Positions 21,788 through 33,506 of a DNA stretch of 53,516 nucleotides are shown here, piece by piece; the first letter of the stretch is position 1; each line of letters starts with the position of its first letter. The stretch comes from Phlegmacium glaucopus (lineage: Eukaryota > Basidiomycota > Agaricomycetes > Agaricales > Cortinariaceae). The notes under the pieces are model-generated. The model ran no database searches and was not told the origin of the DNA. It saw only the letters and a list, made by a program, of their open reading frames with translations. A program made the position numbers and the translations under genes. The stretch spans positions 232,300 to 285,815 of the forward strand of contig MU130497.1 in assembly GCA_015039465.1 (NCBI GenBank), written 5' to 3'.

Positions 21788-24367
21788 ATGCAAACCGTCC
21801 TGACAGTATTTCTAACCTGTGCTTTGGTCTACTGTTTCCAGAAGCTGCTCGCCTTCGTCTCTCGTGTTCGCTCTATCCAGTACGTAAACACCAAATCGTA
21901 CTCAAATCGCTGACATCCTTTGTCAGAAATCATCCAGGATATCGTGTCCTCATATCCCATACCAGTGCATTGAGTTATCTGTTACCCCAAATTCCAGGCA
22001 TCTGCCGTGGAAACAACCACTTCTTTAGAGATAAACATGCCCGTATGCGGATCTGCTCTGCTGAACGATAGCTAGCTGATTTATTTTATTTTATTGCCGT
22101 TAGCCTTTGAATCTGCTGGCTGGGATGTGACTTCCATAGTAAGGCTGTTCTGCTGGGGTTCAACACTTTTATTTACATACTGATGATTGGATCCAGGTAT
22201 ACGTATTTCCGGGGGCAGATGGGCCAACCCTTGTTCTCGCCGATGCTGCAGCTATTAAAGTCAGGAACCTTCACAAATTAGAGGGAGTCTTGTACCCTTA
22301 CTCACAGGGAATATCCGAACACTTAGGAAGTCACATCTGCAAGGACTCGATTTCCAAAGCCTGCACGCGAATATGAGTTCGTTTCGGTCTATGGTCGCAA
22401 TATTGTCGCTGCTGAAGGTGAAGAATGGAAAAAATATCGAAAAATCGCCGCACCCGCTTTCTCTGAGGTGCGCATTGTGTACTCACACCCGTTTCCGGTT
22501 TCTTGACTAAAGCGTTTTGGTATTTCCAGCGCAATAACAAGTTGGTCTGGGATGCAACCGTTCAAATCATGAATGGACTTTTCATTGAGGTTTGGGCGGG
22601 CAAAGACATAATTTCAGTGGATCATGCCGTGGAAATAACTTTGCCGGTAATGATATTCCTGCAGGACTTGTAATCTCTCTGCTGATCTTAAACTTTAGAT
22701 TGCGCTCTTTGTCATTGGTGTTGCAGGTAAATGGCAATTTCCTGCTTTTCCCTAGAATGCTCACAATTACAGGATTTGGGCAAAAAATATCATGGCACGA
22801 GGAAACCACTATACCAAAGGGACACCGGATGTCGATGAAAGACGCACTCCACGTCGTTTCTACCGAAACTATCGCCAAGGTCATGCTCCCAGCCTGGGCT
22901 TTGGGGCTTACAAAGCGGCTGCAATCTGTCCAGATTGCTTTTGAGGAATTACAGGTACAGAGATTGCACATCTCACATCGTTCACCATCATCATCCAATA
23001 TCTACTAGATGTATATGTCTGAAATGATCAAGGAGCGCCAAAATTCCGAAAAAGTAGAACGGCATGACCTCTTCAGCAACTTACTAGCGGCCAACGATGA
23101 GGATCTGGATGTTATAAATTTGACCGAGAGTGAACTTATAGGTGTGTTTGAACTCCTTTTTTTTTGGGGTGATGGAGCGTGAGATTCAAATAATTAATTA
23201 AAGGAAACATTTACATCTTTTTGATCGCGGGACACGAGGTACATATCTCGACTACAGACCAACGTAAAAAACTCTATACTCACTGGATATGAAAATTAGA
23301 CAACGGCGCACACTCTTTGCTTCGCCTTTGCCTTATTAGCGCTATACCCCGATGAACAAGACAGGCTCTACAAGCATATCCTATCTATCCTTCCAGATGG
23401 GCGGATTCCGGTACGTTTGAATATCTTAGACATTATTGAAACTGCTCTAACATGTTTTTTCCATCCCTCCCAGACGTACGAAGAGATGCCCCTGTTAAAT
23501 TATTCTATGGGGTAAAAAAAATACATCTGGTCCATGACAAATCAGTACTCACTTTGCCCGCTTACCATAGCGTTTTCTATGAGACATTGCGGATGTTCCC
23601 TCCAGTATGAACTGGGCAATTTTTCTTCCGACTGTGGACACTAATAACACGATTACCTTTCACAGGTAGTCAATATCCCGAAATTAAGCGAAGAAGATAC
23701 CACACTCACTTTTGGTAATGCTAATGGCGAGAAACGTACCATCCCAGTTCCGAAGGGAGCCCGTATCGCAATTGATACTCCTGGGCTTCATTACAATCGT
23801 TAGGAAATCTTACTTGTTTTGGGAAACGCTTGGAAACGGATCTCTCACTATCTTTTTATCGTAGCTCGTTACTGGAAAGATCCTCACTCTTTCAGACCTG
23901 AACGTTTCTTGGAAGATTGGCCAAAAGATGCATTCTTGCCGTTCAGTTCTGGTGAGTATTGATTGATTGGCAAGGTTAAATTGCCACCTCTAACCTGTTC
24001 AACAGGCCCTCGCGCTTGTCTCGGAAGGAGGTGAGGTTCACTTGCTCTGATCGGCCTTCAAAGTATTGTCCCCGCTTTCGTATTGACACCAAACCTGTTT
24101 TCCTCTGAAAAAGGTTTTTCGAGACTGAGGGAATAGCAATCTTGACAATGCTCGTTTCTCGATACAAGATAACCGTCAAAGAGGAACCGTCATTTGCTGG
24201 AGAGACGTTTGAACAACGAAAAGAGAGAGTGTTGAAGTGTGTGAATGCGATGACTCTGACGTGAGCGTTTTGTTTTTTACGGCGCTATTTCGATTGATTG
24301 TTCATTCATTTATTTTTACCTGGTCAGACCTATTCGTGTTCCCCTTACGTTCACGAGACGCACTTGA
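21788..24367 (+). CDS. Cytochrome P450 monooxygenase
   Basis: Rebuilt as 18 exons (21788-21879, 21927-22042, 22104-22138, 22197-22259, 22327-22467, 22530-22646, 22699-22726, 22773-22954, 23009-23141, 23204-23238, 23300-23410, 23474-23511, 23571-23604, 23666-23798, 23865-23951, 24006-24030, 24114-24260, 24328-24367), giving 518 residues with every phase matching. A hydrophobic N-terminal anchor (VLTVFLTCALVYC) indicates ER-membrane attachment. Signatures: I-helix AGHETT, K-helix ExxR in FYETLRMFPP, PERF-like FRPERF, and the haem-Cys loop FSSGPRACLG with the axial Cys. It should be an active haem-thiolate oxidase fed by P450 reductase. Substrate and CYP family cannot be told from sequence alone. 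One weak donor (GTTAGG, 23799) is the only oddity. Confidence 0.93.
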
Positions 24368-24850
24368 GAAGCCCCTCCGGTGGCCAACTTTAGTAAGTGC
24401 TTTGACCATTGTTAGTGGGGCGCTGCTTACACTGTCAAGGTTTGAGTGAGACTATCAATGTAAACTTCCTTCCACTGGTTCTCGCTCTTTAGGGATCAAA
24501 AGACTTTCTCCGTTTCCTTGTGTTTTAGATATGAAGTTTTGCTCATAATGGTTGGGTTATGAATTGGAAAAAGCTGCTTCTGCTGCTACCAGAAAATACA
24601 AGCACTACTATTATCAGGCTTGTAAAGTGGGTAAAAAAAATCTATTCAGGAGAGTAAAAAATTGTAAGCCGGAGTTTGAAATAAATAAAATTTCCTATGT
24701 CCCATCTTCTATCACATTATGGTGGACCTACCAAGTGGAAAGTACTATCCCTTCTAATGGGGGCATAACTTTCTTGGTGACTGTGCAACTCCACACCCAC
24801 CTCACAACATCAGGAAAAAAAAAAAAATTCTGTAGTTTGCTAATTCCCTA
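24368..24850. other. AT-rich spacer, no gene seen
   Basis: A 99-codon frame at 24552-24851 has no recognisable domain and ends in an A-rich stretch. I see no splice partner. The spacer ends at the target duplication of the following transposon. Confidence 0.5.
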
Positions 24851-25690
24851 GATAGCTTTAGGGCTGCGCACCGCCTGTATTACGGGTACGGCCGTCATTT
24901 TACGGGCCGTAATGGCTGCCAAGTCTCGACGGCCGTCCCGTATTTCCTCATCCTAAATCCTCGACGGTACGGTATGGGTCAAAAACGGGTATTTTCCTTC
25001 TCATCCAATTTGCCAGGATTTGCCTCAAATAATGAGTCTGAGTCAAATCATCATAAAATATATTATTGTTGGTTAGTTTTGAATGTTTTTGAGAAATCAT
25101 CTCAGACCTGTATTTCCCGGTCAGTTTGGCCCTTTGGCTTTGTGTTGAAGGTACATATGCTTCTATTATATCTATGTATGTAAAAAAATGATTAAATACA
25201 CGGTGGAGAGAACTTTGCCAGCATCACAAGTTGCAAAAGGTGGTGTTTGAAAATTGATGTCACATCAGTCACGTTCCCAGGCCAGCCGATTCACTCCACA
25301 ACGCTTGCGTACTTCAAAGTTCAAACTCCGCTCACCTCATTTAAATTCTCCGTCGAACAGGCTAGAGCCATTGAATCCTAGCCATAAAATTTTGTACAGA
25401 GCTCGTTTTCTATAGATATAAGAATTATAAATATCAGAAATTGTAGTCCATAGAATTATTTTCAACAAAAGAATTTACACCCATAGATAGATGTTGTAAG
25501 TACATCTGGAAAAAAGGAGTTGTCTAAGTAGCGGTATATCACCATTGTAGCACCAATAGCCCCATAGTCTGCCTCCCAGTTTATAGCACTTGATAGTACC
25601 ACAGCGACAATCTATAGTGATATCCTTGCTACTGTAGCACCTGTGAGAACGATGTTGTGCTACATAGTTTCCATAATTCTGTCACACAGT

Positions 25691-25775
25691 ATATATCATA
25701 GTTCTACAATATATTATAGCTCTACAATATATCATAGCTCTACAATATATCATAGTTCTACCATATATCATATAG
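25691..25775 (+). repeat. 18-bp tandem repeat inside the transposon
   Basis: Four to five copies of an 18-bp unit (TCATAGYTCTACAATATA) lie between the left end and the 3' end of the DUF6532 gene. Subterminal tandem motifs of this sort can be transposase-binding arrays, but that role is only inferred. Confidence 0.75.
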
Positions 25776-25918
25776 GATCTTTTGAGCACATATAACTCAA
25801 TATTTGAAGCATCACAACCGGTTGAGCACACAAAAAAAGATTTGATTGATGAAAATGAGGGGGTCAAGAGCATAATGTTGTAATACTTCGTTGCAAAAAA
25901 TATGAACGAGCCTAATAT

Positions 25919-27813
25919 CTAGTCACTATCCCCATTCTCACCATCAGATTCGGTCTGAGATTCATCCTCATATTCCTTCAGGGCAGCATAGAAAGCCGTA
26001 TCAGATATGGTAGGTGCACCAGCAGCGGAAATAGGCTGTGCACCAGCATGGAATCTGAGGAATTGATTAGCTGAACAACCGGGAGCCATTCATTGTGTAG
26101 TACTGTACCTGCCACGGTTGTAGAACTTGATGAGGATATTCGGGAGAATCTTCTGCTTTGAGATCTTGTTGAAGCGCTCAAGGCAATGGATGTGATCTTC
26201 GTATACGTCCTTGTAGAGAGTAGTGCTGAATGGAATGTCAGTCCTGATACCGGTAATCCACTCATCAATGCAACATTCAATCTAATAAAACGGATGGGAT
26301 TTTGTGAGAAGTCTAGAGCGAAAAAACCACATGAATACATACAGCAGCAAGGACAAGTGCAAGAGCTGGGACTGTGAGCGGATTGAACTGCACCGTGTGA
26401 ACGACACCCTCATCTTGCTTGTTGCGGAACCACATCACGTTCACGACCTTCTGTAATACCTTGGCCTGGTACATCCCTTTCCACTTCATTGCATCAGGAT
26501 CGGTCACCTAGATCAACCTTTAAACAATGCCATAACGACTATCAAGTAAAGAATAGAACCTTGTAAACAAAGCCTTTACCATCCTTCAAATCTTCTGCAG
26601 TCTGGCGATTTTTGGCAATAATCTTCCGGTTGAGCCCACTTTTGAACCCGAAAAAAGCTTCTACTAATGGGCGCGTCTTTGACTTGAGTTCACCACGGAG
26701 TTGGGAACCCCGGCTAGTAATCTGCCAGTCACAACGATAATCAATTTCAAGACTATGAGAGATTAATGTGGGGAACACTTAACAAGCTTTGCAATTCGAG
26801 GCGTGATATGGGCCCCTATGTCAAGCTTCACACATGCGTCTTTCCAAACTTGGCTAAGCATCTCTGCCTCCCTTGCATTGTCTGGAAAAGCACTGACAGT
26901 ACTGATATTCGATCTGTAATTAGAAATAGCATTAATAATAAGAGCCTTTGTTGTGTCGTCGTAGTCAGCTGCTTTTGGGCGTCCACTCGAGGTCCTAAGC
27001 ACTTTTAATTCTTTGAGGGAGTCGCAAGAAGGCGCCCGCCGTTTCAAGGTGACGAGATCCTCTGGGTCAATTGAGGGTGTGCATGAAGGGCTACGAGATT
27101 GACGAGATATGGGACTTCCATTGGGGGAGGGACTGGAGTAGGCCACATGTTGACTGCGAGCCTGGGATTGCACGGGTTGGAAATGATGCTGGGAATTTAA
27201 ACATTAATTAGTTGTCAAGTGGCAACGTGTCAACGTACATTTTCATTTGAGGCATCTTCAACGCTGCGAGTCACTTCAAATTGTTGCTCACGTTTGGCAA
27301 GCGCCTGCTTCTTGAGAATCACTGCTTTTGAAGCTACGGTGTGAGTTGTGAACTAAAAAATATCAAATAAAGTGAGCGAGTTAGCAAATGATAAACATGC
27401 TTACAGTGGTTGGTGCGTCCACATCATCACTTTGATCTCCGTCATCTTCGTCATCAGTATTCTCTATTGCTTGAGCACATCGAAGCTTCTGTGCTTTTGC
27501 TGCCTCACGTCGCTCAGCAGCTGCAGCTTCCTCGGCACCTGCAACGAGGATGTGTAAGTCCGATAGTTACTTTCCAGTGATTAATAAAAGAAGACATACG
27601 GATGGTAGTAACCTTCTCAGTAGGCTGACGTTGGCGACTGGAAGGCTCCCTGTGCGAGACTTTGTTTCCTGAGGTGGGAGTTGACTTGGTCCCCCGAGGA
27701 GCGATGTTCTCCTTTACTGCTTGAATACTGGTTTGGTGTGATGCTGAGTGGTGTGGCATTGTGGTGACGTTTCTAGTGTGAGAGATATTGAGGATAGATG
27801 TCGAAACATCCAT
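25919..27813 (-). CDS. DUF6532-type protein, transposon-borne
   Basis: Eight exons on the minus strand: 27813-27600, 27538-27405, 27352-27239, 27188-26784, 26721-26560, 26507-26343, 26281-26109 and 26054-25919, giving 500 residues with all phases consistent (482 if the in-frame Met at 27759 is used). The N-terminal half is low-complexity, with a helical Glu/Ala/Lys stretch and Ser/Pro-rich text. From about residue 240 comes a compact domain (KALIINAISNYRSNIS, GFKSGLNRKIIAKNRQTAEDL, MWFRNKQDEGVVH, NPLTVPALALVLAAIECCI) that I recognise as DUF6532, frequent in agaricomycete transposons. The tail is acidic. Function unknown; an accessory DNA-binding or regulatory factor is plausible. It starts head-to-head with the transposase gene. 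Confidence 0.75.
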
Positions 27814-28062
27814 TTTATAGATATCTGTTCTAGTATTCAACAGAGAAATCAACAAAGAAATTGGAAATGAACCGTGGCACGACTATAAACATGATTATAA
27901 ACGTGACTAGCCAGTTCTGTTGAAACATAGGGGTTTAGAACATGATACAGGGGCCTGGAAGGGGACATACTAGGAGTTGTGCAGAGAAATGATGAACCGG
28001 TGTCGGGAGCTGAGACTTATCATTTGAGATTTTGATGAGAGGAGATGAGCGTACTCTTGTAG
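27814..28062. promoter_or_regulatory. Shared divergent promoter region of the transposon
   Basis: 249 bp separate the two start codons (27813 minus, 28063 plus). A bidirectional promoter is inferred from the arrangement; I see no clear TATA box. Confidence 0.5.
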
Positions 28063-31000
28063 ATGCCGTCCCATTCTCACCGCTGCAGATACTGCTATCA
28101 GATTAAGCCTACACAGACAGCATTAAACCGACACATTGCACACTCACCAGTGTGCTTCAAAGCATGGCAAGACGATCTTGTGAAACTCACCTCCTCAAAG
28201 GTTGCGGAAGATAGCGGCGATGTCAACCTGAATATCCTGGAAGATGATTCCGACATTGGAATGGCAAGTCCTGACGAGGCCACATCCACGCCGGATGTCA
28301 ATATTCCTCAAGCTGGTCCATCCAGGCAACGCTCCGGGGAGATTGAGGATGTTGAGGATGTTGATGACCCTCAGAACCGGAGCCGATACAGAGTCCGTTA
28401 TCCTGGGCAAGTGGCTAAGATATTAGGAAAGGGAAAGACAAAGTTTGAACTATGGCAGGAGGAGCAACGTTTGAATAGCGAGAACGCTTGGTCACCATTT
28501 AACAACCAGGAAGAATGGGACTTGGCGCAGTGGCTGATAAAGAACGTGGGTCAGAAGTCGATTGATGAGTATCTAAAATTACCAATTGTAAGTCAATGAT
28601 GAACGCACATGCATTAAAAAAAAAGACGAACCCTCCTTGCAGATTCAAGAGCGCAGCCGCCTTTCATTCCATAATACCTATTCCTTCTTGAAAAAGATTG
28701 ATCAGCTGCCAACTGGTCCTGATTGGGTTTGCGACATTGTAACTGTGACAGGAGATCGTGAGGGAGAGGATGGGCAGAAGATGAATGAGGACTTAGAACT
28801 CTGGCGTCACAACCCTCTTGAATGTATCCAGGAACTAATCGGTAACCCAGCTTTCAAAGACAAGATGTCGTTTGAGCCTGCCCAGATTTTTACGGATGAA
28901 GGTTGTACGAATCACGTGATAGATGAAGCCTGGACGGCAGACTGGTGGTGGAAAACACAGGTAGTCATTTGCATTAGGTTGACGTCCAAAATGCTGACCT
29001 CATACTTAACTTCCCAGCAAAAAATTCCTGATGGCGGTGTTGTAGCGCCCATCATCCTTGCATCAGATAAGACGCACTTAACACAATTCCAAGGTGATAA
29101 ATCAGCCTGGCCGGTGTATCTGACAATTGGGAATATTGAGAAGGTGACAAGGCGCCAGGTACGTGGTTGTATCAACCACTGCAGAAAATAGCTAAGAATT
29201 ATATCAGGTATCATCGAATGCCACTGTACTTGTGGGTTACTTACCTGTCACAAAATTGGAATGTTTCGATGATAAGTCCCGTTCGGTGGCTGGATATCAT
29301 CTATTCCACCACTGTATGACCCAAATACTGAAGCCTCTGGTCGACGCAGGAAAGCATAGAGCCGAAATGACCTGCGCTGATTCACAAATCCGACGTATCT
29401 TCCCAATCCTTGCAGCTTACGTTGCTGACTACCCTGAACAGTGCTTGGTCGCATGTTGCAAGAAAAACCGATGCCCACACTGCAAAGTTAATGCCAACAA
29501 ATGTGGTGATCTGGTTTTGTCGTTATGGAGAGAGACTGACAAAACAATCGAGCTCCTAAATCAGGACAAGAGAAGGAAGTCAAAAAACAAGAAATCAACA
29601 GAGGAATTCGATGACCAAGGGTTACGGCCTATTTACGAGCCATTCTGGAAGGACTTACCCCACACCGATATCTTCAATTGTTTTACACCCAACATCCTCC
29701 ATCAGCTACATAAAGGCGTATTCAAGGACCACTTAGTGAAATGGTGTACAGCATTAATTGGGGAGGAAGAACTGGACGCACGTTTCAAGGTCATAACCGG
29801 CTATTCAGGTTTGCGACATTTTAAAAAGGGAATCTCATTTGTGAGTCAGTGGACGGGAAGGGAGCATAAGGAGATGGAGCGAATTTTCATTGGTGTGATG
29901 GCAGGGGTGGTGAGCGATGAAGTTCTCACTGTCGTACGTGCAGTCATCGACTTCATCTATTTCTCGCAACTCCACTCTCATACCACCAAAACTCTGGCCT
30001 ACCTTCAGCGATGCCTCGAAACTTTTCATGCGCACAAAGATGTGTTCATTGAACTTGGAGTACATGAACACTTCAACATCCCAAAACTCCACAACATTCA
30101 GCACTACATTGACGCAATCCGCTCTCTGGGCAGCGCTGATGGATATAATACCGAGTTACCTGAACGACTCCACATCGATTTTGCAAAGGACGCATATCTC
30201 GCGAGTAACAAACGTGATTTCCTGGAGCAAATGGCAATATGGCTTCAACGTCAGGAAGCAATCTTCCTCCATACGGCTTACCTCACATGGTGCCATCCTC
30301 CACCAGATCCTCCCGATGATGATTCCGAACAAGACATATCAGACGTTGAAGATCTCGACGACGTAGTCAACCCATCTGCGAGACGCACATCAATTCTACC
30401 TTCAAAACACTGGAAAATTGCTAAAAACCCACCATTTGCTAATGTTTCAATTGATCACCTCGAAACTCACCATCACATCTCTGATTTCTTACAGGTTTTC
30501 ACTATTTTCATCCAGAAACACACCGTCCATGCACCAGTACCATCAAAATACGACCGCTTCGATGTCTATAAACAGGTCTCACTTATCCTGCTGCCCAATC
30601 AATATATAAGCGCCAATCCAATCATTGAACGCATACGGACAACACCAGCCTGCGAGCGTCAAGGTCGGCGACCTGGTGTCGTAGCGCATTTCGATACAGT
30701 ATTTGTGATCGAAAATCCTGCTACCTACAGACCTTCTTTATCATTAGAGGGTGAGTCATTAACACGTTCCTCTGGTCAAAGGATACTAATTCATTATCAA
30801 TCACTTACATCTCTACAGGTCTCCGCGTTGCTCAAGTTCATGTCATTTTTGACCTCCCTCCACAGTTTGGTGTCCATACCTGTCCCTTGGCTTACATCAA
30901 ATGGTTCACTCCTCTCGGCATGCCTGATCGTGTGACTGGAATGTATGTTGTTCGACGATCTACGCGCCATCATCATCCAAACGCTGAGATTGTTTCGGTG

Positions 31001-31153
31001 GATCGTTTCGTTCGAGGCTGTCACTTGATGGGAAAGGTTGGTCGAGTTCTGGATCGCACTTGGACAACCGACAACATACTGCAGAAGGCAACAAGTTTTT
31101 GGGTGAATAGTTATATTAATGCCGATATGTTCATAATGACAAGAGACTTCTAA
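28063..31153 (+). CDS. Plavaka-like transposase
   Basis: Five exons (28063-28587, 28643-28960, 29018-29158, 29208-30750, 30819-31153) joining to 953 residues without a break. The N-terminus has a BED/C2HC-like finger ([20 protein letters not shown]) and an acidic linker. The central part carries signatures I associate with Plavaka transposases: [19 protein letters not shown], a Cys cluster [29 protein letters not shown], and [14 protein letters not shown] with [15 protein letters not shown]. The C-terminus ([21 protein letters not shown]) fits the same family. It would catalyse cut-and-paste movement of the surrounding element. Clean splicing and the perfect target duplication suggest a recent, possibly still active copy. 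Confidence 0.88.
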
Positions 31154-31516
31154 CTTTTGACATGTCATAGTACAGTAGAATACGTAGTCTATTAGAACTA
31201 TGAGTCTTCAGCGCAAGCTACAATTAACTACACTGGCTATGGAAGTCAGCCCAATTTGATACGAGGCACTATCCACATGCCCCCCGGATCAATCAGGTCA
31301 TCATGGGCTGTGTATAGCTACCGGATCGTCTGGTGACGATATATATCGCATTGGAGCCTATATACAGCTATCATACCTTGGCCGGGTGCTATGGCCCAGA
31401 GGTTTTTTGCTGATGTACCTATTCTGAGGGTACCAAGTCCAAGGGAACAAGGCCCAATACTAAGTTTTCAAACACCAGCAAAAATTTCCCAGACAACGGC
31501 TGTATGACGGTGCTTC

Positions 31517-31894
31517 TGTTACCCAATTTCAACCTCAGAACCATATATCCTGCCTTTCTGACGACCTCCAACCTTCCATTACCGATTTACTCCGGAACTC
31601 CGTAGCTCCGATCTGACTCTGATCCTCCAGTTCGCTCCGTCTTTTATTTTTATTTTTCACATCACACCACTTCTTAATTAATTAATTAATTATTATCATA
31701 TCATTCCTTTATTTATTTTATATCTCCGTTATGTCCATACTAGTACTTAAATACCCCTTAGCCTAACAGGGATCCCCATCCTTTCCTCTTTGGATCCCCT
31801 GCTAGGTGAGTCACTTGTAGATATCCCTTTGAAATATTATTAACTTTGGATCCCCTGCTAGCTTGACTAAGTCAGCATTGCAGTTGCCCTAACA
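31517..31894 (-). mobile_element. Solo LTR (378 bp) with 5-bp target duplication
   Basis: On the plus strand the segment runs TGTTACCCAATTTC...GTTGCCCTAACA (TG...CA ends) and is bracketed by GCTTC at 31512-31516 and 31895-31899. Homology with 32343-33496 shows that it reads on the minus strand. Its interior has a TATTTAAGTAC promoter-like box and an inverted pair CCTAGCAGGGGATCC / GGATCCCTGYTAGG. No internal retroelement genes remain. Confidence 0.85.
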
Positions 31895-32042
31895 GCTTCA
31901 CCCACAGGTTCAATGGTATATACCTGTAAATTTGCTGGCCCGTTTTTGGGGAGGAAAAGGCTCCAACGGGATGGGTAATTACCCATCAAACCTGCCCATA
32001 ACCCCGTAGTTTACGGTGACAGTGTGCAGCCCTAGATAGCTT

Positions 32043-32342
32043 CAGTAGTTATTGCAGAAACCTGGTAGCTTGCATTGCTCCAAGTAGCACCTGTACCCTT
32101 TGCCTATTTGTCCATAGTCTTGATACCCTTCTCTCACTTGTCCATAGTAGTCCATAGTCCCAGTACCCTTGCTCATTTGTTTCATAGACCTCATTGTTCA
32201 CCCTTCTTTTTCAGTAGAACAAGGTAAATTTCTGGCTCAAATAATTCCATTACTTTACTATTATTTAATCATTGAGTCTGTCAGGAAAATAACAAACTGA
32301 CAGATGATGTTACTATAAAAGTTGACTCCATAATATGCTACT
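32043..32342. other. Spacer with GTCCATAGT-type short repeats
   Basis: The motif GTCCATAGT recurs three times between 32109 and 32160. No ORF or gene signature is visible. Confidence 0.45.
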
Positions 32343-32347
32343 TGTTA

Positions 32348-32929
32348 CATCAGCAATCTTGCAACTTAGTTTCCATGTGTTGCGCAACATGAAAAACATG
32401 AAAAAAAAAAACATGCCAAAACACAAGAAACTGGGGAAACACAGCAACTATGGCCTTTTTTTCAGGAAACATGGGTGTCCAAAGTAGCAGGAAACACAAG
32501 GAAACACAGGAAACATGTGGAATTAGCAGAGAAATTACAATATGAGTTTCAATGTAATTGTAGTAGTTTCCTGTTGAAATTTTGGGGATCGGGTTGAAGT
32601 ACAATAACCAGACGAGAGCACTAACACTGCAAGCTTAGATCTGGAGGGCAAATACCATATGTATTTGTTCAAACTGATGAGGAATTCCATCCTTAATGGT
32701 CTACTACTTATACTTCTCTATGTACTCTGGGTAGTTGATAACTATCTATGAGCCTTATCCGTGATTGGTTAATATTCCTAGCTATCTACTTAGGTCCATT
32801 ATCAAAATGTTTCAGCTCGCACTAAAAATATCCCAACATTTCCATGTTGCTGTGCTGCTGTGTTTCTGGGAACACAGAAACATGAAAAAACACAGGAAAC
32901 TTAGGAACTAAAATGCATGTTTGCTGATG
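32348..32929. mobile_element. MITE, 582 bp, CATCAGCAA termini, TA duplication
   Basis: The left end CATCAGCAATCTTGCAACTT and the inverted right end CATCAGCAAACATGCATTTT form the TIRs, each bordered by TA (32346-32347 and 32930-32931). Without it the host LTR reads TGTTAGGGCAAC, exactly as in the uninterrupted LTR at 31517-31894. No coding potential. Confidence 0.8.
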
Positions 32930-33065
32930 TAGGGCAACTGCAGTACTGACTTAGTCAGACTAGTAGGGGATCCAAAGTTAATAATATGTTAGAAAAGATA
33001 TTTACATGTGACTTACCTAGCAGGGGATCCAAAGAGGAAAGGATGGGGATCCCTGCTAGGCTAAG

Positions 33066-33402
33066 TGTTAGAGGATGTAGGGACCCGGGAATCAAGTTGA
33101 ATACTAAGGTGCTTATCTTTGATAAGCACCTTGCACCTATATACTACAAGCATGTGAAGCTACTTCTAAATACGGCTAGTACAAATGGAAGGCATAAGGT
33201 GTGTCAAGATAACAAATATAGATGTTGACATGTGACCACAGTCAGGGACATCATTGGCAGAGGGGCAACTACTACAACGATAAGGGGGAGTACACAAGGT
33301 GAAGGATAAAGGGAGAGCGGTGGTGATACTATCATAGAGAAGGAGAATGTATGCATGTACTAAGCTGACTGTAGAGGTGGACACAATGAGTGTCCCCTTA
33401 CA
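33066..33402 (+). mobile_element. Solo LTR (337 bp), different family, 5-bp duplication CTAAG
   Basis: Begins TGTTAGAGGATG and ends GTCCCCTTACA, with CTAAG at 33061-33065 and 33403-33407. It sits inside the broken LTR and interrupts its match with the solo LTR at 31517-31894. It holds a palindrome AAGGTGCTTATC / GATAAGCACCTT (33106-33132). Orientation is not determined; plus is nominal. Confidence 0.8.
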
Positions 33403-33506
33403 CTAAGGGATATTTAAGTACTGATATGGACATAACGGAGATATAAAATAAATAAATAAATAAAAATGGCATGATGTGAAAAATAAAAAATAAGGTCTGA
33501 TTGGAA

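Larger units (their letters stand above)
24859..32034. mobile_element. Plavaka-like DNA transposon with 8-bp target duplication (7.18 kb)
   Basis: The left end TAGGGCTGCGCACC (24859) and right end GTGTGCAGCCCTA (ending 32034) are inverted copies. Both are flanked by the same octamer GATAGCTT (24851-24858 and 32035-32042). Subterminal ACGGG/CCCGT motifs occur near both ends. TIR style and 8-bp duplication are those of hAT-type transposition, while the encoded transposase resembles the Plavaka family. The element holds two intact divergent genes (DUF6532 and transposase) sharing a 249-bp promoter region, and a later solo LTR (31517-31894) near its right end. Confidence 0.8.
32343..33496 (+). 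mobile_element. Second LTR of the same family, broken by two insertions
   Basis: The pieces TGTTA (32343-32347), 32932-33065 and 33403-33496 join into a sequence matching the reverse complement of the solo LTR at 31517-31894 (TGTTAGGGCAACTGCAGTAC at the start, TTTAAGTACTGATATGGACA later). The copy is interrupted by a TA-flanked MITE (32348-32929) and another solo LTR (33066-33402). It breaks off near 33496 before the family's 3' end, so no target duplication can be shown. Confidence 0.7.

Noticed and set aside
22331..22998. Minus-strand ORFs inside the P450 region
   Set aside because: They are antisense shadows of P450 exons; the plus strand splices into a complete protein with haem and K-helix motifs.
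24859..32034. Calling the transposon CACTA-type
   Set aside because: The ends are TAGGGCTGC, not CACTA, and the duplication is 8 bp, not 3 bp.
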